From Bacteroidales bacterium UBA1208 (GTDB taxonomy: Bacteria; Bacteroidota; Bacteroidia; Bacteroidales; P3), in contig DBXQ01000113.1 in assembly GCA_002309955.1 (NCBI GenBank), positions 1 to 16,525 of the forward strand: a DNA stretch of 16,525 nt, written 5' to 3'. The position numbers and the translations under genes were made by a program. How positions within the stretch are numbered: the first letter of the stretch is position 1; every line of letters begins with the position of its first letter. This document shows positions 1-6,023 of this stretch, piece after piece. The notes under the pieces are model-generated. The model was not told the DNA's origin, made no database searches, and saw only the letters and a list, made by a program, of their open reading frames with translations.

Positions 1-29
1 TTCTCCCATCGTTCTCCCATCGTTCTTCC
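1..29. repeat. Short tandem repeat, unit GTTCTCCCATC, at the left window edge
   Basis: The 11-base unit GTTCTCCCATC is seen at 11-21, preceded by a copy lacking its first base at 1-10 and followed by a degenerate copy. A partial inverted partner lies at 47-65 (GATGGGAAAACGGGGGAAC). The same unit in inverted orientation ends the window at the right edge. The function is unknown. A dispersed intergenic repeat at which the assembly stopped is the simplest explanation. Confidence 0.6.
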
Positions 30-100
30 TCTAACAAAGGATAAATGATGGGAAAACGGGGGAACAACGAGCGAAGCAAGAAAACAAGAAGGGTTTTGGA

Positions 101-143
101 ATCCCGAATCGGGATACAAGCTTGAATGAATGACCAGTTCAAG
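101..143. repeat. Two small inverted repeats in the left intergenic region
   Basis: ATCCCGA at 101-107 and TCGGGAT at 109-115 form a perfect palindrome around one central A. CTTGAA at 121-126 pairs with TTCAAG at 138-143. Neither has a U-tract on either strand, so neither looks like an intrinsic terminator. The rest of 1-150 holds no recognisable gene. Confidence 0.4.
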
Positions 144-151
144 ACAAAGCA

Positions 152-191
152 CAAAAAAAGCGGGTGAGATAGAAATTAATCTCACCCGCTT
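152..191 (-). terminator. Intrinsic terminator of the minus-strand operon
   Basis: Read on the minus strand, ATCTCACCCGCTT-type arms (158-170 and 179-191) form a 13-bp perfect stem with an 8-base loop. The stem runs into seven U residues (153-159). It lies 18 bases past the stop codon of the GNAT-like gene, so it probably ends the rpiB-deoC-spt-acyltransferase transcript. This is the clearest terminator in the window. Confidence 0.9.
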
Positions 192-208
192 AGTTATGAT
201 GTTGAATA

Positions 209-1339
209 TTAGATGCTTTTTTTGAAAATAGCACGTTTCATCAAAGGCGATGACTTGTAGGTTGTGTCCCAAATGCGCTGCGCCTCGTTTCCTATAATTT
301 GAGGATTGGAGTATGCCCAACGGACATTCCGTTTTATTGCATTTCCACTCATATAGGCATAGTAGATGGAGTGGACACCCCTTTTCTGCCAATCGGGATG
401 GACACCGTTGAGCAGCAAGTCAATGTCGGTGAATTTATGCAATGCCTTAAGAATGTGGTACCAACCAAAGGGGAAGAGATGGCCGTTGGCTTTCTTGTAA
501 GCGGCATTGAGGTCTGGAATGCTGAGGCCGAAAGCGACCAAATTATCATCCTTATCTACCACAAAACCAGCAAAATCAAGATTGATGAACGGGAAATATT
601 CGTTGATGTAGGTGTCAATTTCCTTCTCGGTGAGGGGAACAAAGTCGTAGAGGTCTTGGAATGCTGCATTGATGGTATGGAAGAATTTGCGAGCATAAGG
701 ATAAACCTCTTTGCGCGATTTGAATTTGAGTATGCGCAAATTGTACTTCTGCATGATAAGTTCATTGATTCGGGCCACCTTGTCGGGTATGGGTTGGGAG
801 GCATGAATCTGGTACTGTGCCCATTGGCATGGGATTTCATATCCGGCACGCTGGATGAAATCAATGTAATACTTGGGGTTGTAGAGGGTGCTGATGTTTT
901 GTCTTTCTTCGAAACCTTCTATCACCCAGCATTCTTTGTCCATATCTGTGAAACCGAAAGGACCCTCGATCTCGGTCATTCCTTTTTCTTTGCCATAAGC
1001 CACAACTGTATCAAGCAACTTGCTGAAAACATCATAATCCTCGATAAAGTCGAACCAACCAAAACGGACTGCCTTCTTATTCCAACGTTCATTTACAGAA
1101 TAGTTTATGATGCCAGCAACGCGACCTACGATTTTCTTGTCGCGGTAGGCAAGCCACATCTTCAAGTCACAATGGTCAAGAGAGGGGTTCTTTTTTGTCA
1201 ACAGCCCCAATTCGTCATTCATCAAGGGAGGGATATATGAGGGTACATCCTTGAAAAGTTTATTCGGAAATTTAATAAAAGCGCGTAATTGACAGCGCCC
1301 TGTAACCTCCTTAATTATGATGTTTTCCATTGTCAACAT
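209..1339 (-). CDS. GNAT-like N-acyltransferase family protein, downstream of spt
   Basis: This 376-residue protein resembles the GNAT-like hypothetical proteins commonly found beside serine palmitoyltransferase in Bacteroidetes. The N-terminal third contains strands typical of an acyltransferase fold (KKIVGRVAGIIN) and an EGPFGFTDMD segment. A second half (FAGFVVDKDDNLVAFGLSIPDL, then GVHPDWQKRGVHSIYYAYM) looks like the acyl-CoA-binding part of a GNAT fold, with WQKRGVHS in the position of the usual Q/RxxGxG/A loop. The start is either this ATG or the one three codons later at 1330 (MENIIIKEV), which looks more family-like. Only 5 bases separate it from spt, so the two are almost certainly co-transcribed. 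N-acylation in sphingolipid synthesis is an attractive but unproven role. The GNAT assignment is fairly secure and the substrate is unknown. Confidence 0.75.
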   Translation of the reverse strand: MLTMENIIIKEVTGRCQLRAFIKFPNKLFKDVPSYIPPLMNDELGLLTKKNPSLDHCDLKMWLAYRDKKIVGRVAGIINYSVNERWNKKAVRFGWFDFIEDYDVFSKLLDTVVAYGKEKGMTEIEGPFGFTDMDKECWVIEGFEERQNISTLYNPKYYIDFIQRAGYEIPCQWAQYQIHASQPIPDKVARINELIMQKYNLRILKFKSRKEVYPYARKFFHTINAAFQDLYDFVPLTEKEIDTYINEYFPFINLDFAGFVVDKDDNLVAFGLSIPDLNAAYKKANGHLFPFGWYHILKALHKFTDIDLLLNGVHPDWQKRGVHSIYYAYMSGNAIKRNVRWAYSNPQIIGNEAQRIWDTTYKSSPLMKRAIFKKSI

Positions 1340-1344
1340 TATTA

Positions 1345-2529
1345 TTACAATACGGACATTTGTTTAAAGCATTTGTAGATTTTTTCTACAGCATAGTCAA
1401 TTTGCTGATGGGTGTGAGTGGCCATGAGTGCGAAACGTATCAAGGTGTCCTCGGAAGGAACGGCAGGGGGTATCACAGGGGTAACAAAAACACCTTCCTC
1501 GAAAATCATGTGTGTGAGAATGAAGGTTTTCTCAGCATCGCGGATAAACAAGGGGATGATGGGTGTTTGAGTATGACCTATCTCAAAACCAAGGTCTCTG
1601 AATGCCTTCATGGCATAATTGGTGTTGTCCCAAAGAGCCACGTTGCGCTCGGGTTCGGTACGCATGATATGGAGTGCGGCAAGAACCGAAGCGGTAGAGG
1701 CTGGAGAGATGGAAGCGGTGAAGATATAGGGTCGGACACTGTGTTTCATGTAGTTGATGGTTTCCTTGTCGGCAGCGATGAAACCACCAATGGAGGCCAA
1801 TGATTTGGAGAAGGTGCCCATGACGATTTCCACATCGTTGAGTTTACCGAAATGGTCACATGTGCCGCGACCTTCGCGCCCGAAGACACCTAAGCCGTGA
1901 GCTTCGTCGACCATCAATGTGGCTTGATACTTTTCACAAAGGTCTACCAATGTTTCGATGGGGGCAACATCGCCTTCCATGGAGAAAACACCGTCGGTGA
2001 CAACAAGTTTGCTTGCATCAATCGGACACTTTTGTAACTGGCGCTCAAGGTCTTCCATGTTACAGTGCTTGAACTTCATGGTGGTGGCGAAAGTGATTTG
2101 CTTGCCTTCCATGATAGAGGCATGGTCAAGCTCATCGAACAGGACATAATCGCTCCGCCCTGTGACACAAGGGATAGTACCTGAGTTGGCTTGGAAACCA
2201 GCAGAGAAAAGCATTACACCATCTTTACCTAAAAATTCGGCCAGCTCGTCTTGAAGCTGGATGTGGATATCAAGTGTTCCGTTGAGGAACGGCGATCCGG
2301 CACAGCCGGTTCCATACTTGTCGATAGCAGCTTTAGCAGCCTCTTTAATCTTAGGATGGTTGGTAAGACCAAGATAAGAATTTGACCCAAACATAAGAAC
2401 CTTTTTGTCTTTGACAAGAACTTCGGTATCTTGTTCGGAGGAAATAGGGGTGAAATAAGGGTAAATACCCTTGGCTTTAGCTTCTTGAGGAGCTGTGTAA
2501 CGAGCAAGTTTCTTTTGTAAAGGTTTCAT
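1345..2529 (-). CDS. spt: Serine palmitoyltransferase (PLP-dependent alpha-oxoamine synthase family)
   Basis: This family joins L-serine and a fatty acyl-CoA to give 3-ketosphinganine, the first step of sphingolipid synthesis, in the cytoplasm. The 394-residue protein has the full alpha-oxoamine synthase layout. FGSNSYLGLTNHP is near residue 47, and GTGCAGSPFLNGT near 73 is the substrate loop. His136 in DELDHAS should stack on the cofactor, DEAHG is at 208-212, and Lys242 in TFSKSLASIGG forms the Schiff base with PLP. Glycine C-acetyltransferase (kbl) and BioF are close relatives. The length, the SNSYLGLTNHP region and the Bacteroidetes background favour Spt, but sequence alone does not fully exclude Kbl. 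It lies between deoC (64-base gap) and the GNAT-like gene (5-base gap). Confidence 0.85.
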   Translation of the reverse strand: MKPLQKKLARYTAPQEAKAKGIYPYFTPISSEQDTEVLVKDKKVLMFGSNSYLGLTNHPKIKEAAKAAIDKYGTGCAGSPFLNGTLDIHIQLQDELAEFLGKDGVMLFSAGFQANSGTIPCVTGRSDYVLFDELDHASIMEGKQITFATTMKFKHCNMEDLERQLQKCPIDASKLVVTDGVFSMEGDVAPIETLVDLCEKYQATLMVDEAHGLGVFGREGRGTCDHFGKLNDVEIVMGTFSKSLASIGGFIAADKETINYMKHSVRPYIFTASISPASTASVLAALHIMRTEPERNVALWDNTNYAMKAFRDLGFEIGHTQTPIIPLFIRDAEKTFILTHMIFEEGVFVTPVIPPAVPSEDTLIRFALMATHTHQQIDYAVEKIYKCFKQMSVL

Positions 2530-2559
2530 TTAACGTATACAGCATTATCAATAAAAATG

Positions 2560-2590
2560 CAAAATAACAAAAAAAAATTCATATTTCAAA
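2560..2590 (-). promoter_or_regulatory. Possible Bacteroides-type promoter for spt
   Basis: On the minus strand TTTG (2587-2590) is followed after 19 bases by TTATTTTG (2560-2567), one base off the TAnnTTTG -7 element. It would start transcription about 25 bases before the spt ATG. This could let spt and the acyltransferase gene be expressed apart from rpiB-deoC. The sequence is AT-rich, so a chance match is possible. Confidence 0.35.
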
Positions 2591-2593
2591 AAA

Positions 2594-3376
2594 CTACTCT
2601 GTTAAAAAACAGAACAGTTTTTCTGTCAACCGACTTGCGCCAATTCTAAAAAATTGGTTTTTAATTTGTTCTTTGCCTAAAATTTGGGCAGTGAGGTCAT
2701 AATATTTTAACACTTCATCGGGAGTGGATATACCGCCAGCTGCTTTGAAACCAACCCATTTTCCGTATTCTTGGTGGTGTTCTTTTATTTTTTTTAACAT
2801 CACTTCGGCTGCCTCTAAAGTGGCAGAGACAGCGATTTTGCCCGTCGATGTTTTGATGAAATCGGCTCCTGCCTTAATTGCAATTTCGGATGCTTTTGCA
2901 ATATTCGACTGGGTTTGCAACTCGCCTGTCTCAAGGATGACCTTAAGAGTATGGCCTGATGTTTCTTGACGGATGGCGGCAATCTCGTCAAAGACTTTGT
3001 TGTACTCTCCTTCAAGTAGTGAACCACGGGAGATTACTGTATCGATTTCATCGGCTCCTTCATCGATGGCATAACGAACTTCTTGCAATTTAACGGGTAG
3101 GGGAGATTGTCCGGCTGGAAATGCTCCTGCCACCGAAGCCACTCGTATTCCACTACCACTAAGGTATTTTGAAGCCTGACGAACAAAGACAGGGTAAACG
3201 CATACTGCAGCAACATGCTCTATGTGACGGGAGGAATCGTAGAGTTCCAATGAACGACGACATAGGTTCTCCACCTTTTTCTGGGTGTCTGAACCTTCGA
3301 GTGTTGTATTATCAATACACGAGAATACACGCCGCAAACTATCGTAGGTTTCGGCAGAATATAGGTCAGACGACAT
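2594..3376 (-). CDS. deoC: Deoxyribose-phosphate aldolase
   Basis: DeoC cleaves 2-deoxyribose 5-phosphate to glyceraldehyde 3-phosphate and acetaldehyde in deoxynucleoside breakdown. At 260 residues it matches the E. coli-type enzyme (about 259). The TIM-barrel class I aldolase residues are visible. Lys175 in DFIKTSTGK is the expected Schiff-base lysine, Lys211 in VGFKAAGGI is the second active-site lysine, and Asp112 in DEIDTVIS is the proton-relay aspartate. VAAVCVYP and VASVAGAFPAG earlier in the chain are also typical. It follows rpiB after 14 bases, so both probably share one transcript. The pairing makes sense, since both act on pentose 5-phosphates. Confidence 0.95.
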   Translation of the reverse strand: MSSDLYSAETYDSLRRVFSCIDNTTLEGSDTQKKVENLCRRSLELYDSSRHIEHVAAVCVYPVFVRQASKYLSGSGIRVASVAGAFPAGQSPLPVKLQEVRYAIDEGADEIDTVISRGSLLEGEYNKVFDEIAAIRQETSGHTLKVILETGELQTQSNIAKASEIAIKAGADFIKTSTGKIAVSATLEAAEVMLKKIKEHHQEYGKWVGFKAAGGISTPDEVLKYYDLTAQILGKEQIKNQFFRIGASRLTEKLFCFLTE

Positions 3377-3390
3377 ATAATATAAGCTTT

Positions 3391-3834
3391 TTACTTAATT
3401 AATTGGTTGATTTTCTCAACTCTACGTTGGTGACGACCTCCTTCGAAAGGTGTGTCTAAAAATTCATCTACAATCTTCAAAGCCGTTTCTTGAGGGATGA
3501 ACCGTGCCGGGAGTGAAATGACATTGCAGTCATTGTGTTGGCGTCCAAGATGAGCAATTTCAACACTCCAACAGAGAGCACAACGAACGTTGGGGTATTT
3601 ATTGACTGTCATCTGCACACCGTTACCACTTCCGCATATCACTATACCACGATGGTATTTTCCACTATTGATAGAATAGCCCAATTGATGGGCAAAATCA
3701 GGATAGTCAACACTTTCATTGCTGTTGGTTCCAAAATCTTTCACTTCGAAACCACGTTCGCAAAGATGTTTTTTTACTATTTCTTTCAATTCAAAACCAG
3801 CGTGGTCGCATGCTATAGGAATAATTTCGTTCAT
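3391..3834 (-). CDS. rpiB: Ribose 5-phosphate isomerase B
   Basis: RpiB interconverts ribulose 5-phosphate and ribose 5-phosphate in the pentose phosphate pathway. The 147-residue protein has the RpiB/LacAB signature: ACDHAGFELK near the N-terminus (residues 8-17), DYPDFAH at 43-49, and VICGSGNGVQM at 65-75 with Cys67 as the expected catalytic base. GRQHNDCNVISLPAR (97-111) completes the phosphate and ring-opening site. LacA/LacB sugar isomerases share this fold, but the Cys and the CGSGNG loop favour RpiB. It is the first gene of the leftward operon and starts just inside a Bacteroides-type promoter. Confidence 0.95.
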   Translation of the reverse strand: MNEIIPIACDHAGFELKEIVKKHLCERGFEVKDFGTNSNESVDYPDFAHQLGYSINSGKYHRGIVICGSGNGVQMTVNKYPNVRCALCWSVEIAHLGRQHNDCNVISLPARFIPQETALKIVDEFLDTPFEGGRHQRRVEKINQLIK

Positions 3835-3866
3835 ATCAAAGGATGTTTATAACTTTATTTAGAATG

Positions 3867-3874
3867 CAAAGATA
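3867..3874 (-). promoter_or_regulatory. Bacteroides-type -7 promoter element for rpiB
   Basis: On the minus strand the sequence reads TATCTTTG followed by C, an exact match to the TAnnTTTG -7 consensus used by the Bacteroidetes primary sigma factor. It predicts a start site near 3860 and a leader of roughly 25 bases before rpiB. No clear TTTG -33 element stands at the usual distance, so strength is uncertain. Confidence 0.55.
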
Positions 3875-3984
3875 CCATAAAACCATAAACTATTGATAAT
3901 AATTGAGATTTTATTATGCACAATTTTTTAAACATCAAACCATACATTAAGAAAATCAATACAATAATAAATATCAACAACAAA

Positions 3985-4258
3985 TGTTGACAAGATGATA
4001 ACAAGTATGTCAATAAAAAATGAAAGAAAAAAAACGATCTGAAGAGTGTTGATAAACCTGATTCTATCAGTCTATTTTCAACAAGAAAAAGGAGGCGTAA
4101 CTTACTTTTCACCTTTCAACAAATAGGTGTTAAGATATATGCTGTTCGTAATGTTGAAAATTCGAAAAATAATGAGAAACAATGACATTAAAACTAAAAA
4201 AATGTTGAAAACGTTTGATAACTATCAATGATAAAAAAAGGTAAAATATTTTTCAACA
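3985..4258. other. Putative replication origin: DnaA-box-like cluster
   Basis: Five exact TTWTCAACA 9-mers lie in this divergent intergenic region, at 4047-4055 (minus), 4075-4083 (plus), 4152-4160 (minus), 4203-4211 (minus) and 4250-4258 (plus). A TTGTCAACA variant is at 3985-3993 (minus), and near-matches lie at 3971-3979 and 4113-4121. TTATCAACA differs at one position from the E. coli DnaA box TTATCCACA. The whole intergenic stretch (3835-4439) is very AT-rich, and 4265-4330 has almost no G or C, as a DNA-unwinding element would. No gene is seen inside. Genes diverge from it on both sides and a parS site lies about 1.8 kb to the right. Calling it oriC is an inference; the repeat cluster itself is directly visible. 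Confidence 0.6.
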
Positions 4259-4346
4259 ATATTGACAAACATAATAAAACTAAAAAGATTATTAAATGAA
4301 ATATGATTATTTTATATAAACCATTTCAAAGATAGGTCTGCAACTT

Positions 4347-4376
4347 TTTGCAAATCAAAAAAATTATGTATATTTG
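4347..4376 (+). promoter_or_regulatory. Bacteroides-type promoter for nadA
   Basis: TTTG (4347-4350), 18 bases, then TATATTTG (4369-4376) followed by C. Both elements match the Bacteroidetes consensus (TTTG and TAnnTTTG). The start site should fall near 4382, leaving a leader of about 57 bases. The leader holds a small hairpin, CTCCG at 4391-4395 pairing with CGGAG at 4406-4410. Confidence 0.65.
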
Positions 4377-4439
4377 CAAAATGTAAGGTTCTCCGTCTAT
4401 CAAGTCGGAGTATTTGATAATTACATAAATACAACCAAT

Positions 4440-5387
4440 ATGGAAGATGAAAAAATGAAAAGCGAAATAATTCGCTTAAAAAAAGAAAAAAATGCTGTAA
4501 TTTTAGGTCATTACTATCAGCGTGACGAAATACAAGATGTTTCTGACTATATTGGTGATAGTTTGGCTTTGGCTCAGAAAGCGCAGCAATGCGATAATGA
4601 TATTATTGTTTTTTGTGGCGTGCATTTCATGGCTGAAACTGCCAAGATTCTCAATCCTTCGCGTAAAGTGCTGTTACCTGATATTACTGCCAGTTGTTCA
4701 CTTGCCGAATCGTGCAAGGGGGAGGATTTTGCCCGTTTCAAAGCTCAGTATCCCGATCATATGGTTATATCATATGTCAATTGTTCTGCTGAGATTAAAG
4801 CAATGTCTGATTTAATTTGTACATCTGGTAATGCTGAACAATTGGTTCGCTCATTGCCCGAAGACCAAAAAATCATATTTGCTCCCGATAAGAATTTGGG
4901 TGGTTACATAAACAGTATTACGGGGAGGAATATGGTTTTGTGGGATGGTGTCTGCATGGTGCATGATGCAATGAAGGCTGAAACAGTGATTAAATTGAAA
5001 ATAGAGAATCCTGATGCTGCGGTTATTGCCCATCCCGAATGTAATGGTGCTTTGCTTCAAGTAGCCGATTTTGTGGGAAGTACCAAGGCTATGCTCAATT
5101 TCATCGAAAAGTCCAATTATAAGAAGTTTATCGTAGCGACTGAGACGGGTATCTTATATGAAATGAAAAAGAATAATCCAGAGAAAGAGTTTATCACTGT
5201 TACTGCAAAGGAAGGATGTAATTGTGCCGATTGTAGCTATATGAAACAAAATACCCTTGAAAAACTCTATAATTGCCTTCTTGACGAAACACCCGAAATT
5301 GTCATGGATGCTGCCATTATAGAACGTGCCAAGCTTCCTATAATCAAAATGCTTGACCTCTCTAAAAAATTAGGAATAATAAAATGA
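4440..5387 (+). CDS. nadA: Quinolinate synthase, 4Fe-4S enzyme
   Basis: NadA condenses iminoaspartate with dihydroxyacetone phosphate to give quinolinate, the precursor of NAD. The 315-residue protein shows GHYYQ (23-27) and the three expected cluster-ligand regions: Cys127 in DLICTSGNA, Cys201 in HPECNG, and a Cys from GCNCADCSYMK (260-269). YVNCSAE at 112-118 and NLGGYI at 152-157 are also typical. The frame is open back to 4374, but that upstream ATG overlaps the promoter -7 element, so a start at 4440 (MEDEKMK) is preferred; 4455 is the next choice. The extra cysteines in the last ligand motif could be redox-active. No nadB or nadC is in the window. The gene overlaps the next one by 4 bases (ATGA). 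Confidence 0.95.
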   Translation: MEDEKMKSEIIRLKKEKNAVILGHYYQRDEIQDVSDYIGDSLALAQKAQQCDNDIIVFCGVHFMAETAKILNPSRKVLLPDITASCSLAESCKGEDFARFKAQYPDHMVISYVNCSAEIKAMSDLICTSGNAEQLVRSLPEDQKIIFAPDKNLGGYINSITGRNMVLWDGVCMVHDAMKAETVIKLKIENPDAAVIAHPECNGALLQVADFVGSTKAMLNFIEKSNYKKFIVATETGILYEMKKNNPEKEFITVTAKEGCNCADCSYMKQNTLEKLYNCLLDETPEIVMDAAIIERAKLPIIKMLDLSKKLGIIK

Positions 5388-5875
5388 GGGGACAACGGCA
5401 GGTCTACGATTATTTAGACCAACAAGGTATAAAGTATGATTATTATGAGCATCCTGAAGCCCCTACTATTGAGATAGCATCACAATTTTATCGGGGTGAA
5501 GGAACTGTATTGTGCAAAAATCTTTTCTTTCGTAACCATAAAGGTAATAAACATTATTTGGTTATTATGGATGCGAGACATAATATGGATATCCATGATA
5601 TAGAACATAAATTGCATCAAGGAAAATTGTCGTTTGCATCGCCTGAGAGAATGTTGAAATATTTGGGTGTATATCCTGGTTCTGTCTCTCTTTTCACATT
5701 AATCAATGATGTTAATCATGAGGTTATTCTGTTCGTAGATAAAAAATTGTTGGAAGCTGAGAAAGTAAGTTTTCATCCTAATGACAATACAGCTTCTTTG
5801 GTGATTGGTTGCGACGATATGATTAAGTTTATAAAGAGTGTAGGTAATCAATATGAGTTTATGGATTTATATTGA
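5384..5875 (+). CDS. ProX/YbaK-type aminoacyl-tRNA deacylase (prolyl-tRNA editing domain)
   Basis: This free-standing editing domain would hydrolyse mischarged tRNA, classically Ala-tRNA(Pro) or Cys-tRNA(Pro), to protect translation accuracy. The 163 residues cover the full YbaK/ProRS-associated domain. YDYYEHPEAPTIEIA opens the fold (18-32), Lys45 in VLCKNLFFR is the conserved lysine of the family, and PGSVSLFTLIND (near 104-115) is the typical GxxSPF/L-like substrate loop. The start codon overlaps the nadA stop codon, which implies translational coupling. The pairing with NAD synthesis has no obvious reason and may simply be operon packing. The specificity (Ala or Cys) cannot be read from sequence. 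Confidence 0.85.
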   Translation: MRGQRQVYDYLDQQGIKYDYYEHPEAPTIEIASQFYRGEGTVLCKNLFFRNHKGNKHYLVIMDARHNMDIHDIEHKLHQGKLSFASPERMLKYLGVYPGSVSLFTLINDVNHEVILFVDKKLLEAEKVSFHPNDNTASLVIGCDDMIKFIKSVGNQYEFMDLY

Positions 5876-5982
5876 AAAGTGTTTTTTAGTATTAATTTGT
5901 AGACAAATAAAATATCAAATAGTTATTATTTAAATATCTGGCAGGCTTAGTTCGGTCAATTTAAAGGGTAGGGGAGAACCCA

Positions 5983-6012
5983 TGTTGATAACCCGATAAA
6001 ATATGTTGATAA
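5983..6012. repeat. Pair of DnaA-box-like TGTTGATAA repeats beside parS
   Basis: TGTTGATAA occurs exactly at 5983-5991 and 6004-6012, both in the same orientation, 21 bases (two helical turns) apart. The second copy ends 12 bases before the parS palindrome. The motif is the reverse complement of TTATCAACA, seen in the divergent intergenic cluster to the left. The rest of 5876-6023 shows no gene or terminator. Confidence 0.55.
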
Positions 6013-6023
6013 CTGATTAATAA

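Noticed and set aside
1..29. Short spaced repeats at the window edge as a CRISPR array
   Set aside because: The units are only 11 bases and directly abut, with no spacers of 25-40 bases and no cas genes.
299..1240. Plus-strand open frame of 313 codons opposite the acyltransferase gene
   Set aside because: It lies wholly inside the minus-strand gene in an antisense frame, has no recognisable domain, and runs against the operon and its terminator.
1195..1338. TTGTCAACA at 1195-1203 and 1330-1338 (also 9353-9361) as further DnaA boxes
   Set aside because: This variant occurs in and between genes across the window, so it is not specific. Only TTWTCAACA copies were counted as evidence for an origin.
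4091..4095. GGAGG, a Shine-Dalgarno-like sequence
   Set aside because: No start codon of a supported gene follows at a proper distance, and genes in this window do not use Shine-Dalgarno sequences.
3855..4112. Minus-strand open frame of 85 codons in the divergent intergenic region
   Set aside because: The product is a low-complexity hydrophobic string rich in Phe, Leu and Ile, as expected from chance reading of AT-rich DNA. It has no family resemblance and covers the rpiB promoter and DnaA-box-like repeats.
4374..4439. Longer nadA start at 4374
   Set aside because: This ATG overlaps the -7 promoter element, so it would not be on the transcript, and the extra 22 residues do not resemble NadA.
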